Assembly: GCA_916610825.1 (NCBI GenBank) | Contig: OU744450.1 | Location: forward strand, 21,320,814 to 21,384,813 | Source of the DNA: Haliclystus octoradiatus | Lineage: Eukaryota > Cnidaria > Staurozoa > Stauromedusae > Haliclystidae | DNA: 64,000 nt | Direction: 5' to 3' | Shown here: in pieces, positions 23,322 to 36,614 of the stretch | Position numbering within the stretch: position 1 is the stretch's first letter | How the letters are laid out: each line of letters begins with the position of its first letter | Position numbers and translations under genes: made by a program | The notes under the pieces: model-generated | The model's input: only the letters and a program-made list of their open reading frames with translations | What the model was told of the DNA's origin: nothing | Database searches by the model: none

Positions 23322-24199
23322 AAATATCATCTAAGTCTGATCTTACTCGGCGGAAAATTCTTCCGAAAAAAAAGATTTCCGAACGTATAAGTTCTACTGA
23401 GTATGCGTATAGCTGAATTTTAAAACAGTGCGTCTCCAGTAAGACATTTTATGCTCGAAAACAAACACTTAATTACACACAAGATATTTTCCGTCTTTAG
23501 TGGAAATCAGCCTCAATGGAACACAATTTATACACGACACACAACTTGGACTCAAACGAAGGATGTATATAATTATTATATACCATAGTATCTCATTTTG
23601 AGAATTGTTTTTTAATTGTTGAGAATCAACGACGAAGTATTTTCCTCTGGTAGAAAGCTCAGAGGGTCTCAGTGCAAAGCCACTGTGTGTGTGCTCATGC
23701 TGCGCAAAACTTCATTTTCACTTCCCTACAAGATCAGATAATATATGAAAGCATCCTATTGATTCAGCGAACATTTAAAAAATAGAATCAGTTAAATCTG
23801 TCTTTGCTTGATGATATACGGGGAGCTGGACTCAATCGTATAGATAATGAAATGTGTAAATATTATTTTGTCAATCAAATTGTTACGATGTTTAGCATGG
23901 TATTAGTTTATATCTAATAGTTATTATCTTATGTATATTTTAAATGTGCTGTATTATCGATTCACAGTCAAACTGTTGCTATAAGATAGATGGATATTAT
24001 ATGCTTAAAAAAATTATAATTAATTTTTCCTTTGTTTTTAATGACCTTGAACAAAACACTGACATATAATAACTAGACATTTCTGTTTTTCACGATAGCT
24101 TGCTTTTTTCCCAATCAAATTTCAGAAAATCTATTTCCATCGCTCATAGCACTGTCACCGTGTTTTTTCGGTAGTGTAGACGGTAGCCCGTAAAATCAT
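23322..24199. other. Ephrin 3' untranslated region and downstream flank
   Basis: This follows the TAA stop at 23319-23321. No clear AATAAA occurs close to the stop, so the transcript end is not placed. Confidence 0.4.
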
Positions 24200-24920
24200 G
24201 CTTTTCCCTCCCAGAAGCGCACGCACGTGCTCTTTTCGTTATCAGCTAATAATGATATTATTGACGAGGATCGTGAAGTCATATTATTCCATCTTGCGGT
24301 TCGTATGAAATACCGGCAACACTCTTATAGGGCATATAGGTACAGGCGTCATTACATTAGGCTTCTGACTGAGGGGTTGTTAATTTGCCCGAATAAAGAC
24401 GCGGCATTTGTATTTCAAGGTGCTTCAGTACAACGCATGATGGTTTATGTGAACTCATCGATTGATGGATTGATGACCTACCTACCAGAACTGACCCTAC
24501 TTGTAGGGGTCCAGGGGCATTCCCCCAGAAAAGGTTTCGAAATTATAATCTTTCAAGAGCTCTGTAGTGCATTTCAAGAGACCAATTCAGTATAATCTAT
24601 TGGGTCATTTAATTACTTCCTAGTGTTAAAGTATGAAGTTATTATCTTGAAAATGGGCCAAATGGCTATAGAGATATTTAATAGTCGAAATACATTTCAG
24701 ATAAATAATAAAATCGAGAAACTGTCTTTTGCCTCAAAAATAATACTTCTATTACTGATAATATTGATGATAATATTATTCGGAATAAGAAAATATAAAA
24801 CTTCACTTCAAATGAAAAAAGTGAGGGGACGTCGTCCCCCCTCGTTCCCCCACCAAATCATCATTGGATCGGATGGTTACTAGACCAAAAGTTGCGTGTC
24901 CCAGCTCTAACAAATAGATG
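24200..24920 (+). mobile_element. Transposon relic with a fragment of coding sequence
   Basis: The open frame 24227-24595 contains NNDIIDEDREVILFHLAVRM and an Arg/Tyr-rich stretch, which loosely recall the start of PIF/Harbinger-type transposases. It then runs into low-complexity sequence, and no catalytic domain follows. The right side (24888-24920) ends in gtgtcccagctctaacaaat then agatgactctg, a diverged copy of the hAT-type MITE end, so the stretch is composite. Confidence 0.4.
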
Positions 24921-27375
24921 ACTCTGGTGACAATACCTAAAGCTATAGTTTATAAGATACAAATAGAACTGTAAAGTGCATGTAGCAATAAATCCTAAGG
25001 ACAGTCCTGCAGAGGTATACTGGGGCATGGTCTCTTGTTATGGCACAACTTTTCATATTTTTGTAACTTTTAATGGGTATGTGTTATTACAGATCTCGAA
25101 GAGTCAGTCTATTGGTTTGTAAATGGAGTTATGTATTTTCTAAGCCTAGTCTAAGTGGTCCCCTACCAGCCTTGGAAGTCACCCCGGGAAATACAGTAGT
25201 TACCATTTTATTTTAAATGATGTGCTTCTTATGATTTTGACTGTAACCGTTTTTATTTGATCAACATTTTTTGCAATAACATTCCTTAGCATAATTGAAA
25301 AGCTGTAAATGTATAGAAGTACCTAAATCAAAACGAGTTATGAAAATCGGTTATTGGAATAAGCAATTACCCACAAATCAGGTTATTCAAAATGTATCAT
25401 TTCACATTTGGGGACATATAAGTTGTCCTCAAATGTTAGATAGAGAGGTATAGGTGATATAATATATTTTGTAGTGCCATGTGGAATTTTTACTTGATAA
25501 AATTTTGGTCTAGTTTTGATGATCTATAAAGAATAGCTATAAAAATCGATCTAGTCCAGTTAAAAAATATTAAAAATCATATTAGAGGAGAGATTTTACT
25601 AATTGATTTATGCTCGTGGCTTTTTGCAATGTTGGATCATGGGAACAAGTAGAGATTAAGCAAAAAACATTCAATTAAAATTTCAGTTCATTTCTTCATA
25701 TTTTTTTTGTATTTTTTTAATTCGTATATCTTCTATTTACATAATTGTGCGGTATTTTTTAAAACAATCCCACTAATGAATTACCAATTAAATAATGCCA
25801 AAGGATTATTTACATTAATTAAACAATGTAATATTTGATACAGATGTAAATATATGTATTTACATAAATTATAATTGTCAAGGTATAATATTTGTTTTAA
25901 TCTTTTAGATTATAAATTAACATGATTAACATCTCTATATATAATTATGAAAGAGAAAGCAATTATAGACAATCGATTTTGAAGATAAGATGAAATTTAT
26001 GTGATATTAATTTTACATAATTATACCTTATTGAATTAATTAATGTAATTATTTGGCGTTGGTATGATAGTGTATGATAGTTTGATATTTTGAAATTGAG
26101 ATAATAAATGATAATTGTCATTTCGTCAATATTGTCATAAATTCTGGATGTTTGTTGTTGTCGATATCTTTATCTCTGATATGTTAAACCTTTTTCAAGG
26201 TATATAATCGTTATTTGAAATTTACAAATAAATATAATATATAACTAACAGCAGGAAGGTCATTATTTAGTAATTTTATATGTTAATTTTATACATCTGC
26301 ACACAATTATATCCTTTGGCAACTAATTTATATGTATAATTTAAATGTTCATTTATGCTTTAAAGTTTCATATGATGAGACGGTATATTGTCTATATCTT
26401 GTATATGTGCAAATAGATATTTATATATGTATTATAACTTGATGTAATATATTGGGTTCTTCAATAAATCTTGACGTCATTGTATGGTGTCGAGATTATT
26501 CTATAAATAACGTTGATAATATAATTTAAATTTCAACCAACAAATCGTTGCTACAAAATGGATTGAAATTTTGTACGCCACCAAAAACATGTTTTGCTAC
26601 ACTCTCCATTCTTCGAATTGCTTTATCGTTACAATGAGACATTGTGTTTTTAGTGAAACACTGGTTCATTTCTTCGTATTTTCTAGAAAATAAAATGAAA
26701 AAATAATAAGTCTATGGTCTCTCTATGACATACTTTTAACTAGGTCATGCTGTTGTGAGAGGATCTATACCCTATGCCTTTATACTCACATCGCATATAT
26801 AGTACTGGGAAAAGTTTAAATGAATACACCAATCAGAAATAGGGGTTTACTTTCTATTGTTATGAATACAGTTTTGCTATCGAAGCATATTACGAACCTT
26901 AAAGAAAATATGATTTCGCTCCAGAAATAGTCACATAATACTGAGTACCCACAGTATTGCAGATTTACAGCAATGTTTTCAATATATTAATCAGCTATAT
27001 TTTCCTCTCTTCATCTTCAACACGCATTCATGTCACAACTATTTTAGCATTAAAATCGTTTTAGCATTAAAATCTATAGACTATAGCACAATAATATTTT
27101 TTTATTGTTTTCTATAAGGTATTATATTATCAAAATAATTCAATGTCAACTAATTTATTTTTGAAAATGTCAATAAAAATCAAGGAAACGTATTTATTGT
27201 TGAATTTTTTATGAGAACTATAGATGCTTCAGCTGTCTCATTTTCAAAGGGGTCCTGCCTCTTAATTTTCAAAGGACACACCCTAGGATACGAGGATAAG
27301 GAAAACCCTTGCAGTTAATATAGAAAGCGCAAACATGAATCAAGTTTTAATTAAATGGATATCAAACGTATTTAT
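24921..27375. other. AT-rich intergenic stretch between convergent genes
   Basis: No supported exon on either strand. It is rich in A+T runs and holds one perfect CRE-type palindrome at 26472-26479. Confidence 0.4.
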
Positions 27376-30300
27376 TTACCCGCAAAGAATTGGATGACCT
27401 CTGTTTATTCTGTATCTCTTGAGGAAAATGTCAATGCATTTTTGTTTGCCAGTGTAATACTCAAGTTTGCAACCAATAGAACTAAGACGGCGAATATCAG
27501 GCATTTTATTCACAAGTCCAGCATCACGACAATAAAGCTATGAAAACAATAAACAACATTTGACAGCATTCCAAATAACAAAGTATTTATCCTACCAACC
27601 ATTATTCATCTAGGTTACCATGGAAATAGCCAATCATGAATCGATATTATAATATAAATATATGTAGTAATAATATTAGAAATATTAAAACTTAATATTG
27701 GCAATTGGATAGTGCTCAGTGTTAGCAAATAGCAGAGCGTAAATAATAATAATAATGAGAAGGTCAAGAAAGACACATTCTTTGGTTGAAACTCTTGAAG
27801 TTTCACGTAATTGATTAAACGATCATCAATATTACAATATCTTTTCTCAATAAGAGAAGATGTGGCAATTTATCATCATATATAACCTAGATATAATTAA
27901 TTCCTTCCTAATATTAATAATAAAGATTTACATTGTATCATTTTTATCAATCTGTTATTTTAATTCCTGAAGTGAAGTCCGTTACGAGGGACTTTTCCAA
28001 ATTAGCGGAAATTAGAAAATTAATTGCAAACAATGGCAGAAGTTGATTACCCAGATGATTGATCAAGATATTAGACTCAGTAATGCGGCTGCTATTATTG
28101 AAATTAAAGGGAATGTGAGGATATTGAACTCTTATGTCTGCCCCCGTACTTTTATACCCAGTTTGTGTAGCATAAGAAATTAATTAATGATGCTTAAAGT
28201 CAAAGATGTACTAAAGTTATATATTTTTTATTTTGGATTTGGGGAAATACCTTTTCTTGATCATACAACATTACGATTTTCTTTGCTTGTTGATAAATAC
28301 TGTATAAATGATGTCCTTTTCCTTTTTCAGAGCATTTTGCTTCAACAATATTCTCACATTGTCTCATCTTTTGATATTGAATTCTATCAATTAAAATGCA
28401 AGACACATTAAGACATGTGAAATTATCATTTAAAGAATGAGAGTCAGAAATGAAACATGATAGAATTATGCTACTTCCACATCATAAAGTGATCATCAGG
28501 CAATTTATTTTAACTAGCATTTCAAATTAGCTTCATAAAAATTTCTTCTATATAACGGGGAGAATAAAAGAATCTAGTTCGTTTAATCAATGTCCAATAT
28601 CCTTGCATTGCATATATACATGCTATAGTATTGATATTTCTACATGCAAAATAAGCTATCTGTTATCAGCATTATGATATGATATGATAGATTATTCGTC
28701 ATTTTGAAGTTACAAAAAAAACATCATATAATCAATTTCTGCATTAAATTTTTCAGAATTTTTGTTTGTTTGCCTATTTTAGGCCATTTACGAGAAATAG
28801 AAAATATTGTGACAAATACTATAGTAGCTATTCATTATTCTGACCACCCAAGATTATTTTATTGTGCGTTATTTGTTCAAGATTGTTAAGATGAATAAAT
28901 TTGTAATAGATGCAATCTGCTTCCTCAGAAAAAGCATTCAAATAATAAAACAGCCCCCAAAACGAATATTTACTTGATTTGTTTTCATATAACCCTTCTA
29001 AAATTACAAAACGTGCTCAGTACATAATAAATCAATAATTTCTAGTTCGTTGTGCATTTTAACAAAGTTTAGAATAGGACCGTAGGGGTTATTTTTGTTG
29101 AAATTTATCATCATGTGGATTTGTTTACACTCCATGATAATCACTACGACTACGATTTAATACAAGAGGAAATGCTTTAACAATAGTTATGAAACCAAAT
29201 TTCTTTGTTAAATCTTAAAATGAAAAACACAAAATTTATGTTTTTCTCTATTTCACATGATATTCGATTTGCAATAGAAATTAAACTATGCATTGTTATC
29301 TGATAGCAAAATATGTGAATTTAAGACAATAGAATCGATTTCAAATTTTAACTTGTAGCTTTTTTAAATTAAAAAATTATATTATTTATTAATGCTAGCT
29401 AGTGAATAGAATTTAAAATTTGTATTTCAATAGGAACAGATTCTTTTATTATTATTATTATTAATGCAAAATTTAATAAATATGACTCTAAATTCGGAGA
29501 TAAAAACTGTAAATTTTTTTATCAATTGATGTAATGATTTTATTTATATTTGAAATTGAAAATTGTGTTAATGTTTCATCAAAGCAAAAGCTTAATTATC
29601 AAGATCTTTTTACTGAGTATAATGTAAACTGACTCAAAATGACATTTATTTTATGCAAAGCCTATCCTATAGTAAGCAACTGCTGACCCCATAGATGACA
29701 TGAAATATATAAAATTTCACACACAGACATATATTTATAAAGTAAAGTGCTCATGTGACTTGAAAAGAACACCACTCCATAGGGGTATACAACAATACCC
29801 AGGTAAATGTATTGTTCTCCAATGACGTCAGACCATATCCGGATATATATAATGTCATGGTCGGTTTGGCGTCTCGGTTCGTTTCAAAAGTTATATTACT
29901 TCACAGGGAAATTATTCTGCTATAAGATAATATCCTTCTATAATTGAGAAATTAGTATTAATAATTCAAGTTCCGTTATATCAATCATAACGTATTACAT
30001 ATGACGTAAAACTTGCTTTGATCCCTTGGAAATATAACAGTTTTTTTGAAGTCGTGTTAATTTTTGATCAGATCCTGGCAAGCAAGATGTAACGTATTGA
30101 TACCGGTAATTGTTAGATAATTCCATTAACTGTTTACATAGCTACACAAAATATAGTATAAGTTAATTGCTAACCATTATTACCTAATATTACAATACGC
30201 CTTATATGTTTCAAAATGTGGTTGTCAATGCGGGAGAAAAAATGTTATTGTCTGGGATTTTATTCAAGAATATTGTCTCAATGGAATAGTAATATTTTCA

Positions 30301-30918
30301 AATATGCACTTCTTCTAAATATATCATTTTGTGTATTTAAACACAATAGCGAGAACATTTTCATCGTTTTTGAATTTAATTTTTAGCCACAAATAGATTT
30401 AAAATAACTTACGAGCACTCAATTGATGGATTGCTACGAAATGAGGCGAAAAATTTTCTTTTGCATTCTTCCTTTTGCATTTGTACAGCTAAAGTAAGAC
30501 ATGGAAATTGTCGTATTTTACTTCCAATAGCTTTGACGTCTTCAGCCACGACCATAACGACAGTTAAAGCTAGAAAAAAAGGTTTAAAATCAGACAATTG
30601 AAATAAAATATAATATCTATTACATTTTTATATTCAACTCCATAATTTTCTTCGCAAAGATATATAGATACAGATATTTGATTGAATTGGCAGCATATTA
30701 TTGCATACAGATTAAATAATATACCATGCAAATTGTGCACTGTATTGTATGGATGTGTATGGAATAGACCTAATATCCATCACTAAGCTAGGTTAACTAT
30801 ACTATATATGATAATTCGCTAGATTAGAAAAATAAAATTCAAATTTGCATAATTATAGATAATAATATTTGCATGATTTTTACTAACCAGTCAACAGAAG
30901 AAGCTGTGTAGTTGTCAT
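27376..30918 (-). CDS. Secreted cysteine-containing protein, 160 aa, four exons, family unknown
   Basis: Reading on the minus strand, the coding exons are 30918-30888, 30569-30413, 28383-28251 and 27537-27376 (TAA). Splice sites are good (donors gttagt, gtaagt, gtattt; acceptors ttttttctag, ttttaattgatag, attgttttcatag) and phases 1, 2, 0 join without a break to 160 codons. The product starts with a signal peptide (MTTTQLLLLTALTVVMVVA, cleaved about residue 19-24). The mature part is basic and has nine cysteines spread over the three downstream exons, often about 8-11 residues apart (for example QCENIVEAKC and GCKLEYYTGKQKC), which suggests disulphide-linked helices. I do not recognise the family. 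Start choice is supported by the signal peptide and by a TATA box about 100 bp upstream of the ATG. An AATAAA overlaps the stop codon on the minus strand. The odd cysteine number may mean dimerisation or one free thiol; that is inference. Confidence 0.75.
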
Positions 30919-31012
30919 GATAGAATTTAGTTTTTGATAGTCTACAATCAAATATTTGAACACCCATCAGCGAGACCAAGTCGTTATTTATGCGTATCAC
31001 CTAAAACATCGC

Positions 31013-31019
31013 TTTTATA
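31013..31019 (-). promoter_or_regulatory. TATA box of the secreted-protein gene
   Basis: On the minus strand the sequence reads GGGTATAAAAGC about 100 bp before the ATG at 30918. A start site about 30 bp downstream (near 30985) would give a 5' untranslated region of about 70 bases. The match to the metazoan TATA consensus is complete, and its position supports the gene model. Confidence 0.7.
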
Positions 31020-31109
31020 CCCAAAATACATTTCCTCTATTGTTACCGCTGACAATAGATATCGATGGCTCATAGGTCTAACTTTGTAAATGAACTTTAC
31101 TGGTAATAC

Positions 31110-31117
31110 TGACGTCA
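31110..31117. promoter_or_regulatory. CRE-type palindrome TGACGTCA upstream of the secreted-protein gene
   Basis: A perfect TGACGTCA, the consensus for CREB/ATF bZIP factors, lies about 95 bp upstream of the TATA box on the minus-strand promoter. Other perfect copies lie at 26472-26479, 29823-29830 and 32190-32197. Function is inferred from position only. Confidence 0.45.
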
Positions 31118-31119
31118 AA

Positions 31120-34100
31120 TATATAGTAAAATTCATGCAGTTCTACTGTTTGTTATAAATGAACAGGTGTTTTTTTAATTAGAACGTTGTTAGTGTAATA
31201 TGATGTTCTTCTTGTATAGCGGCAGTATTGCAAATCACATCTACGTTCTTTTACGCGTCGGTGCATCAAATAGCAATTAAAAAAATGAACTTGAGTTATT
31301 TCAGCTGTATAAATCTACTTACATAGTGTAACTTATCTAACTCATTATTATTCTTTGATCTTTGCATTCCCGAATGACTTAAACACCTAACTCTGATTGC
31401 AATCAGCTGCCACTATGCACGCGCAATACCCTGACCACGCCAAATCCACTTTACGTTATAAGCGATGATGTAATAAAGAGCGTAGTAAATAATTTTTAGT
31501 AATACTGCACAGCTATACAGCTAAAGAACTGTTTAACATGTATTTATAACTTGAATTTATCGGATTTATCACTATAAATAACAAACAAATAAACTTGTAA
31601 AAAACATGGATAATGTTTACAGGGTGGGACAATTATCATACTTAGTAAATAAACAAACATCGTCAAACAAATATATGTTCTGTGGCTATATGCCTATCTA
31701 GATAATACGCATACATGATAAACATCTCGTACGTCTTGAAATAAGGAAGTTACATGTATATTAATTCTAGGCAATATTAAGACATTATATATTCATGTTG
31801 TAAGATTATATTGCTTCGTCTTCCGTTGTGTCTAACGTATTTGATATTTATCAATCTAAATAGTATATAGGCATATATTAGTTGATCATTGATTAGTATA
31901 AACAGTGGATTAAATTACAATACTTTTTATGCAGGGGTAAAATAAATTATAGTATCGATGACTTTACACGTATATAATTTAAATGTTGCTACAATGCCTT
32001 TATAGAATGCAGCCTATAACCAACATCCCTTTGATTTCCTTCTATCTAAGCTCTGGTTAAACATTCGATTGTATAACGCTATTAACGTACCCCTGTCAAG
32101 ACCCTTGGGTGTGGCTATAAGACTCCATCAATCGTATAAACCATCCCGCCTGGGAATAACATAACCTATAGATCAAACGTATTTCCCATTGACGTCAATG
32201 GATAGTTAGATGTTTGCTGTTTAACGTGACCAATGTTTTGTTATCTATATCTAAAACATGTGTAGTTCATTACTCTACGTTGATGTATGTAATTATCGGC
32301 CATTATTTTTGTAGTTGACAACCAATTTCCTTAAAGTACCAATTTCCCGGCTGTGTCGAAAACATATTTTTTTCAAGCTTGAATAAAATTTGGGGTAAAC
32401 TTAAATATTAAGGTTTGAGTTTTTCATGTTATACTGTGGTTCTCTGCAGAGTTCAAGTGTGCGTCTTCGCACCCAATGGAGATGTTTATTTAAGAATGTG
32501 ACTGAGAAGTTTAATTATACTTTTGCTGTATCTAACATGAACGAGGATAAATAAGGATGCTCATATACACGCCACGGGTTGCTATCAAATTGTAATCAAC
32601 TATTTGCTTGAAATTCATGCTGGATTGCAAAAAAGCAATTATTAAATATCAATCTCTCTCGGTTGGACAAGCGTTGGAGGCTATCTTAAATAATCTCATC
32701 TCAATGTTTGAGAATATACATATATATAAATTCCAAATTGAAATATGTTTAAAAATAGAACTTATTGTGCAAGAAAATTAAACTTAGAATTAAAAAAAAC
32801 AACACAGCTGATGATGACCACAGTAAATATTTGCGATAAATAACATATTATCTCATCAAGAAAAGTTTTGTTTCTTTTCATCTGAAAGAAATGATAACAA
32901 CAGTACCTATGCGTAAGCTCAAATCAGGGGAAATAATATGACGTTAACAGACTAGTGTCGTTGCGCAAGGGAAAACGCAGCACCGTTTCTTTACATCATT
33001 TTTGTATAAAATACAAAGGATTAAATCTTAGACCACACGTTGTTATCAAATAATGACTGAATTATGTTTAACTATAATAGTTATATAGTTACCATACACA
33101 CTGTTTATAGCACCGTTTGCAATATATAGGTAACTAATTATAGCCTAAGATAGTTGTATAGTCATTAACACTGTTATAACGATGTTATAGAACCGTTTGT
33201 AATTTATAGATATAACTTATAAGTAGGCTTTATAGGTAGGCTTATAAGAGCTCAGGTCAAGTCAAGAATTCATAAATCGTAGTCTAGTATATGGATTTTC
33301 AATTATGAAAATGATTTTATATAGAAACAGCAAATATATAGATATGTATATGTTACATATATAGCATCGATATAGATACTAACGTTTGCCTTGTTTATTT
33401 CTTTATTTTACCATATATAATTTTGTTCAATGATTTTTATTAATTGAAAACTCTCTTTAGATGCATTTATGAACAATGCATGTTTATATAGCCTCAGGAC
33501 AAATACGAAGTTTGCTCAATCAACGACGAGTCTGTATACACATCATGCAAAAACGACTAAATTTGCGGTCCTTTCTTTTTACAATACAGATAAAATTTCA
33601 TTAGTAATGCTCAGTGAATGTGGACTTCACCGTTACCCATATAAGCGGGCACCTATATCAAGATGAATTCGAAGGGTCTTAAAATATCTATCATTCGAAA
33701 ATACAGAATTTTGATATAAGAGTGTTCAAACCTTAGCGATGAGCTGCTTATTACCCTAATAGTATTGAACACTATTACTCCAAATTGGAGAACTCAAAAC
33801 ATTCTGCAAGGGTGATCGAGCAGGGAACCGAACGATAGGTATAACCGTTGTAGCCAAGTACCTTTGGGGCGGTCATTAGCCGTCATCTACCGCTCAGAGA
33901 ACGAGATACTGATTCCATGATGTCAGCTAGGTCAAAATGAATTAATCAAACGATGAAGAAAGTTGTTATTTATAAAACATCGTGTACGTTACATGGTTAC
34001 ATTTTATTACAAGGACCAGTAACATTCTGCTGAGCCTGGATTTGATATTATTTTATAACTGTTGAAGTCAACAAATTTTCCTAGATTTTGCTCTAAGTTG

Positions 34101-35187
34101 AGGCTCAGCGTTCTTGTAATAGTGTAGATTTAAGATATTATTGACAATAGAATATTTCAATCGATACATTTACGCAAGTATTCTTTACCGAAGAGGCTTA
34201 TCATTATGAATTTAATCAACGAAATATTGTAGCATCGAGCACGCTATAGTTTGTATACCAGCAAAAGTCAGCACTGATGCACTTGTAAGACAACCCATAT
34301 TTGAATCTGGTAATTAATTTCTACTTTCTAGCACCCAATTAATGATCACATATATGCCATGAAAATAAGCTATACTGGAGGCCCTGAGGCACTTTATAGA
34401 CGACGATGATGATGATGATTTGCCAAATTGAAGTACAGTACAAGCCAATAATGTGTGTGTTCTCAGGAAGGCGGTATACTTCTATGCATAGACACTAGAA
34501 TGAGTGCCTATATAATTTTGGGTCTATTTATTACACAATAGGACTGGCTGAGAAAGGGAATGCTTTTCATGTACATAACAATATCAGGTATACAAGGAGT
34601 TATCTGGAATGAATACATCACGTTTGATTCCCAAATCATGATAAAGTTGTCCTCATGTCTTGAAGGTCGTCCGATGCTATGCAACTGTGCATTTTATAGC
34701 ATTCTGACATTGTTTATGGAGTTGTCGGTATCATGAAATGTATTTTCCTACACATGATAAGTTTAGAAAGTTTATATAGCAACCACGGGATGACCAAACA
34801 AATATCAATTTTAATCCCAATAACATAAAGTAATAAAATAAAATAAAATTTAAAACTTGTACAGAAAAAATTTTTTTTTGTTAGCAAATGCCTTCATTTT
34901 CAAAGATTCAAATTGTAACTGAGATATAGAGGTGACGCGCAATAATGTAATACTGTAGCACAATAAAAAAAAAATTAAAATTAGCAATTACATAACTTCA
35001 GATAGTAGCTCATTATACTGAGAAACAAATATACGAAGAAACATATATGCATGATAAAATATAAAAAATAGAATGTATTTGCATCATATTGTTTACAATT
35101 TCATATGATGCTGTTGTTGTAAATTTTACTTTAAGGCTAACCTTATTGGCATATCAAAATATATGAGCTACACTGCTCTATAACAAT
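31120..35187. other. Gene-poor stretch upstream of the secreted-protein gene
   Basis: It holds a perfect CRE-type palindrome (32190-32197). An open frame of 65 codons at 33469-33666 follows an acceptor-like ctctctttag but has no partner exon. Nothing else is recognised apart from the LINE-end relic near 34379-34420. Confidence 0.3.
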
Positions 35188-35376
35188 GAAGGAGGATTCG
35201 CTCAGATGGCAGAGCAACCGAACTTCAGATCGGATCATATCTGATCGACTGTGGTTTAAATCCCCCGAAGGTCAACTCAGCCTTGATTTTATCTGAAACA
35301 TCAAATGAGTACCATCTGGGATGGCGGATGGAATGGTCCAGAGGGAAATGCATTGTGAGTAGCTGCAACAATGAAG
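35188..35376 (+). mobile_element. tRNA-derived SINE, 3'-truncated copy
   Basis: The head matches the array SINE (gctcagatggcagagcaacc; gactgtggtttaaatccccc) and the body continues to about gtgagtagctgcaac, then stops. The open frames on both strands here are by-products of this repeat. Confidence 0.65.
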
Positions 35377-36144
35377 AACTTGAATTACTATTCCAATTAT
35401 TTCTAATTCAACAAGTACCTCTCCAACATCCATGGCTAACTTATCATAGCAAAACTTTCCAGGCACATTTCCTTATTTAAAAACAGAAACATAGAAAATT
35501 AATTTCATAACCAATCTATAGTCATCTCCCATCATGATAAAATTGATAAACATCCTCGATTTAACAACAGTATTTCGGTAAGCGGTATCTTTCAGCTTTG
35601 AAAATTATTCCTAACAAAAACTTGATTATAGATTGTATAATTGCCCGGGTGTAATTGCTAGTCTAGAACACGAAGTAGTAAGGCGATCAAGACGTAATCT
35701 AGCCGTTAAAAACTAGATAATCAGAGATTATTATTACGTTTATGAATTTAGAGAGGCCAATTTAAACCACGGTTTGCATAAACCATACCTAAGTTCTTGC
35801 TTTTGATAGAATTCCTTTGGTAGGGGAATAGTTTTTTATCAAAAGTCTGAAAATATGAACAGGCCAATATATTTACTACAGAAGATGTCTAGAAATTACA
35901 ATGAGAACTTATGCAAGTTGAATTAATGTATACAATTGGTTATCTATAATATATTTCGTTCCATATATTCAGCATCCCATTATGTTAAGTTCACCACAAC
36001 TTCAACTCAAATAAATAATAAAAGTTGATCTGTGATTAGGGGTCAATCAAAGTATAAACTAAAAGACAATATAAAAGGATTATATTCTATTGAATTATGG
36101 ATTCTAAAGCATATAGCAAAGAAAAAAGAAAGTAGGGTCAAAGC

Positions 36145-36221
36145 TTATAACGTTTTATTCACTTTGGCACAACGACAGTCCATAGCAGTCAGCATGGGTT
36201 GGCAGTCACATTGAATTTTAT
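36145..36221 (-). CDS. Terminal exon of a small cysteine-rich protein
   Basis: On the minus strand a strong acceptor (ttgtcgaggatttcttttcag) precedes an open frame reading KIQCDCQPMLTAMDCRCAKV then NKTL and TAA. Two CxC pairs in 24 residues are unlikely by chance in this AT-rich DNA. The exon needs a phase-1 donor upstream (to the right), which I did not find. It could be the end of a secreted disulphide-rich peptide or of a metal-binding protein; neither is shown. Confidence 0.4.
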
Positions 36222-36430
36222 CTGAAAAGAAATCCTCGACAAAAGAAACACATTTTGAAATAGTGGTCTGATTGCAGATCTGCGTAATCACGTGCAATAT
36301 AAAAGCTTTTTGCAAGTCATCATGACCTTAATATCATGGGCAGATAAATGAAGATCTCTAAAGATTTTATATTTCAGATCGAAATGATATTAAAATAAAT
36401 CAAGATAATTAATCAACATTGTTAATAGGG

Positions 36431-36614
36431 CTAATGCACGGGTTTCCATGCATGCTTCATTGCAAACTTCCTATACATTAAATGATGTTGGCCGAGACAC
36501 GGGTGGAGTGTAATGATAAACCAGCAGCAGACGAGCTTCCCGAGTGCCGGACAACATATCACTCGCGTGCAGGAATTATAGTTGCGATGAAGCATGCAAC
36601 CCGTGCTTGTACCC
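36431..36614. repeat. Inverted repeat, about 33-bp arms, GC-rich core
   Basis: taatgcacgggtttccatgc pairs imperfectly with gcatgcaacccgtgcttgta. The core has more CpG than its surroundings and happens to be open in several frames. I regard it as a small foldback element rather than a gene. Confidence 0.5.

Noticed and set aside
28772..28889. Possible plus-strand terminal exon after tgcctattttag
   Set aside because: It lies inside an intron of the minus-strand secreted-protein gene, has no partner exon and no recognisable domain.
35272..35480. Overlapping ORFs of about 65 codons on both strands
   Set aside because: They fall inside a truncated tRNA-derived SINE, and the open frames are by-products of that repeat.
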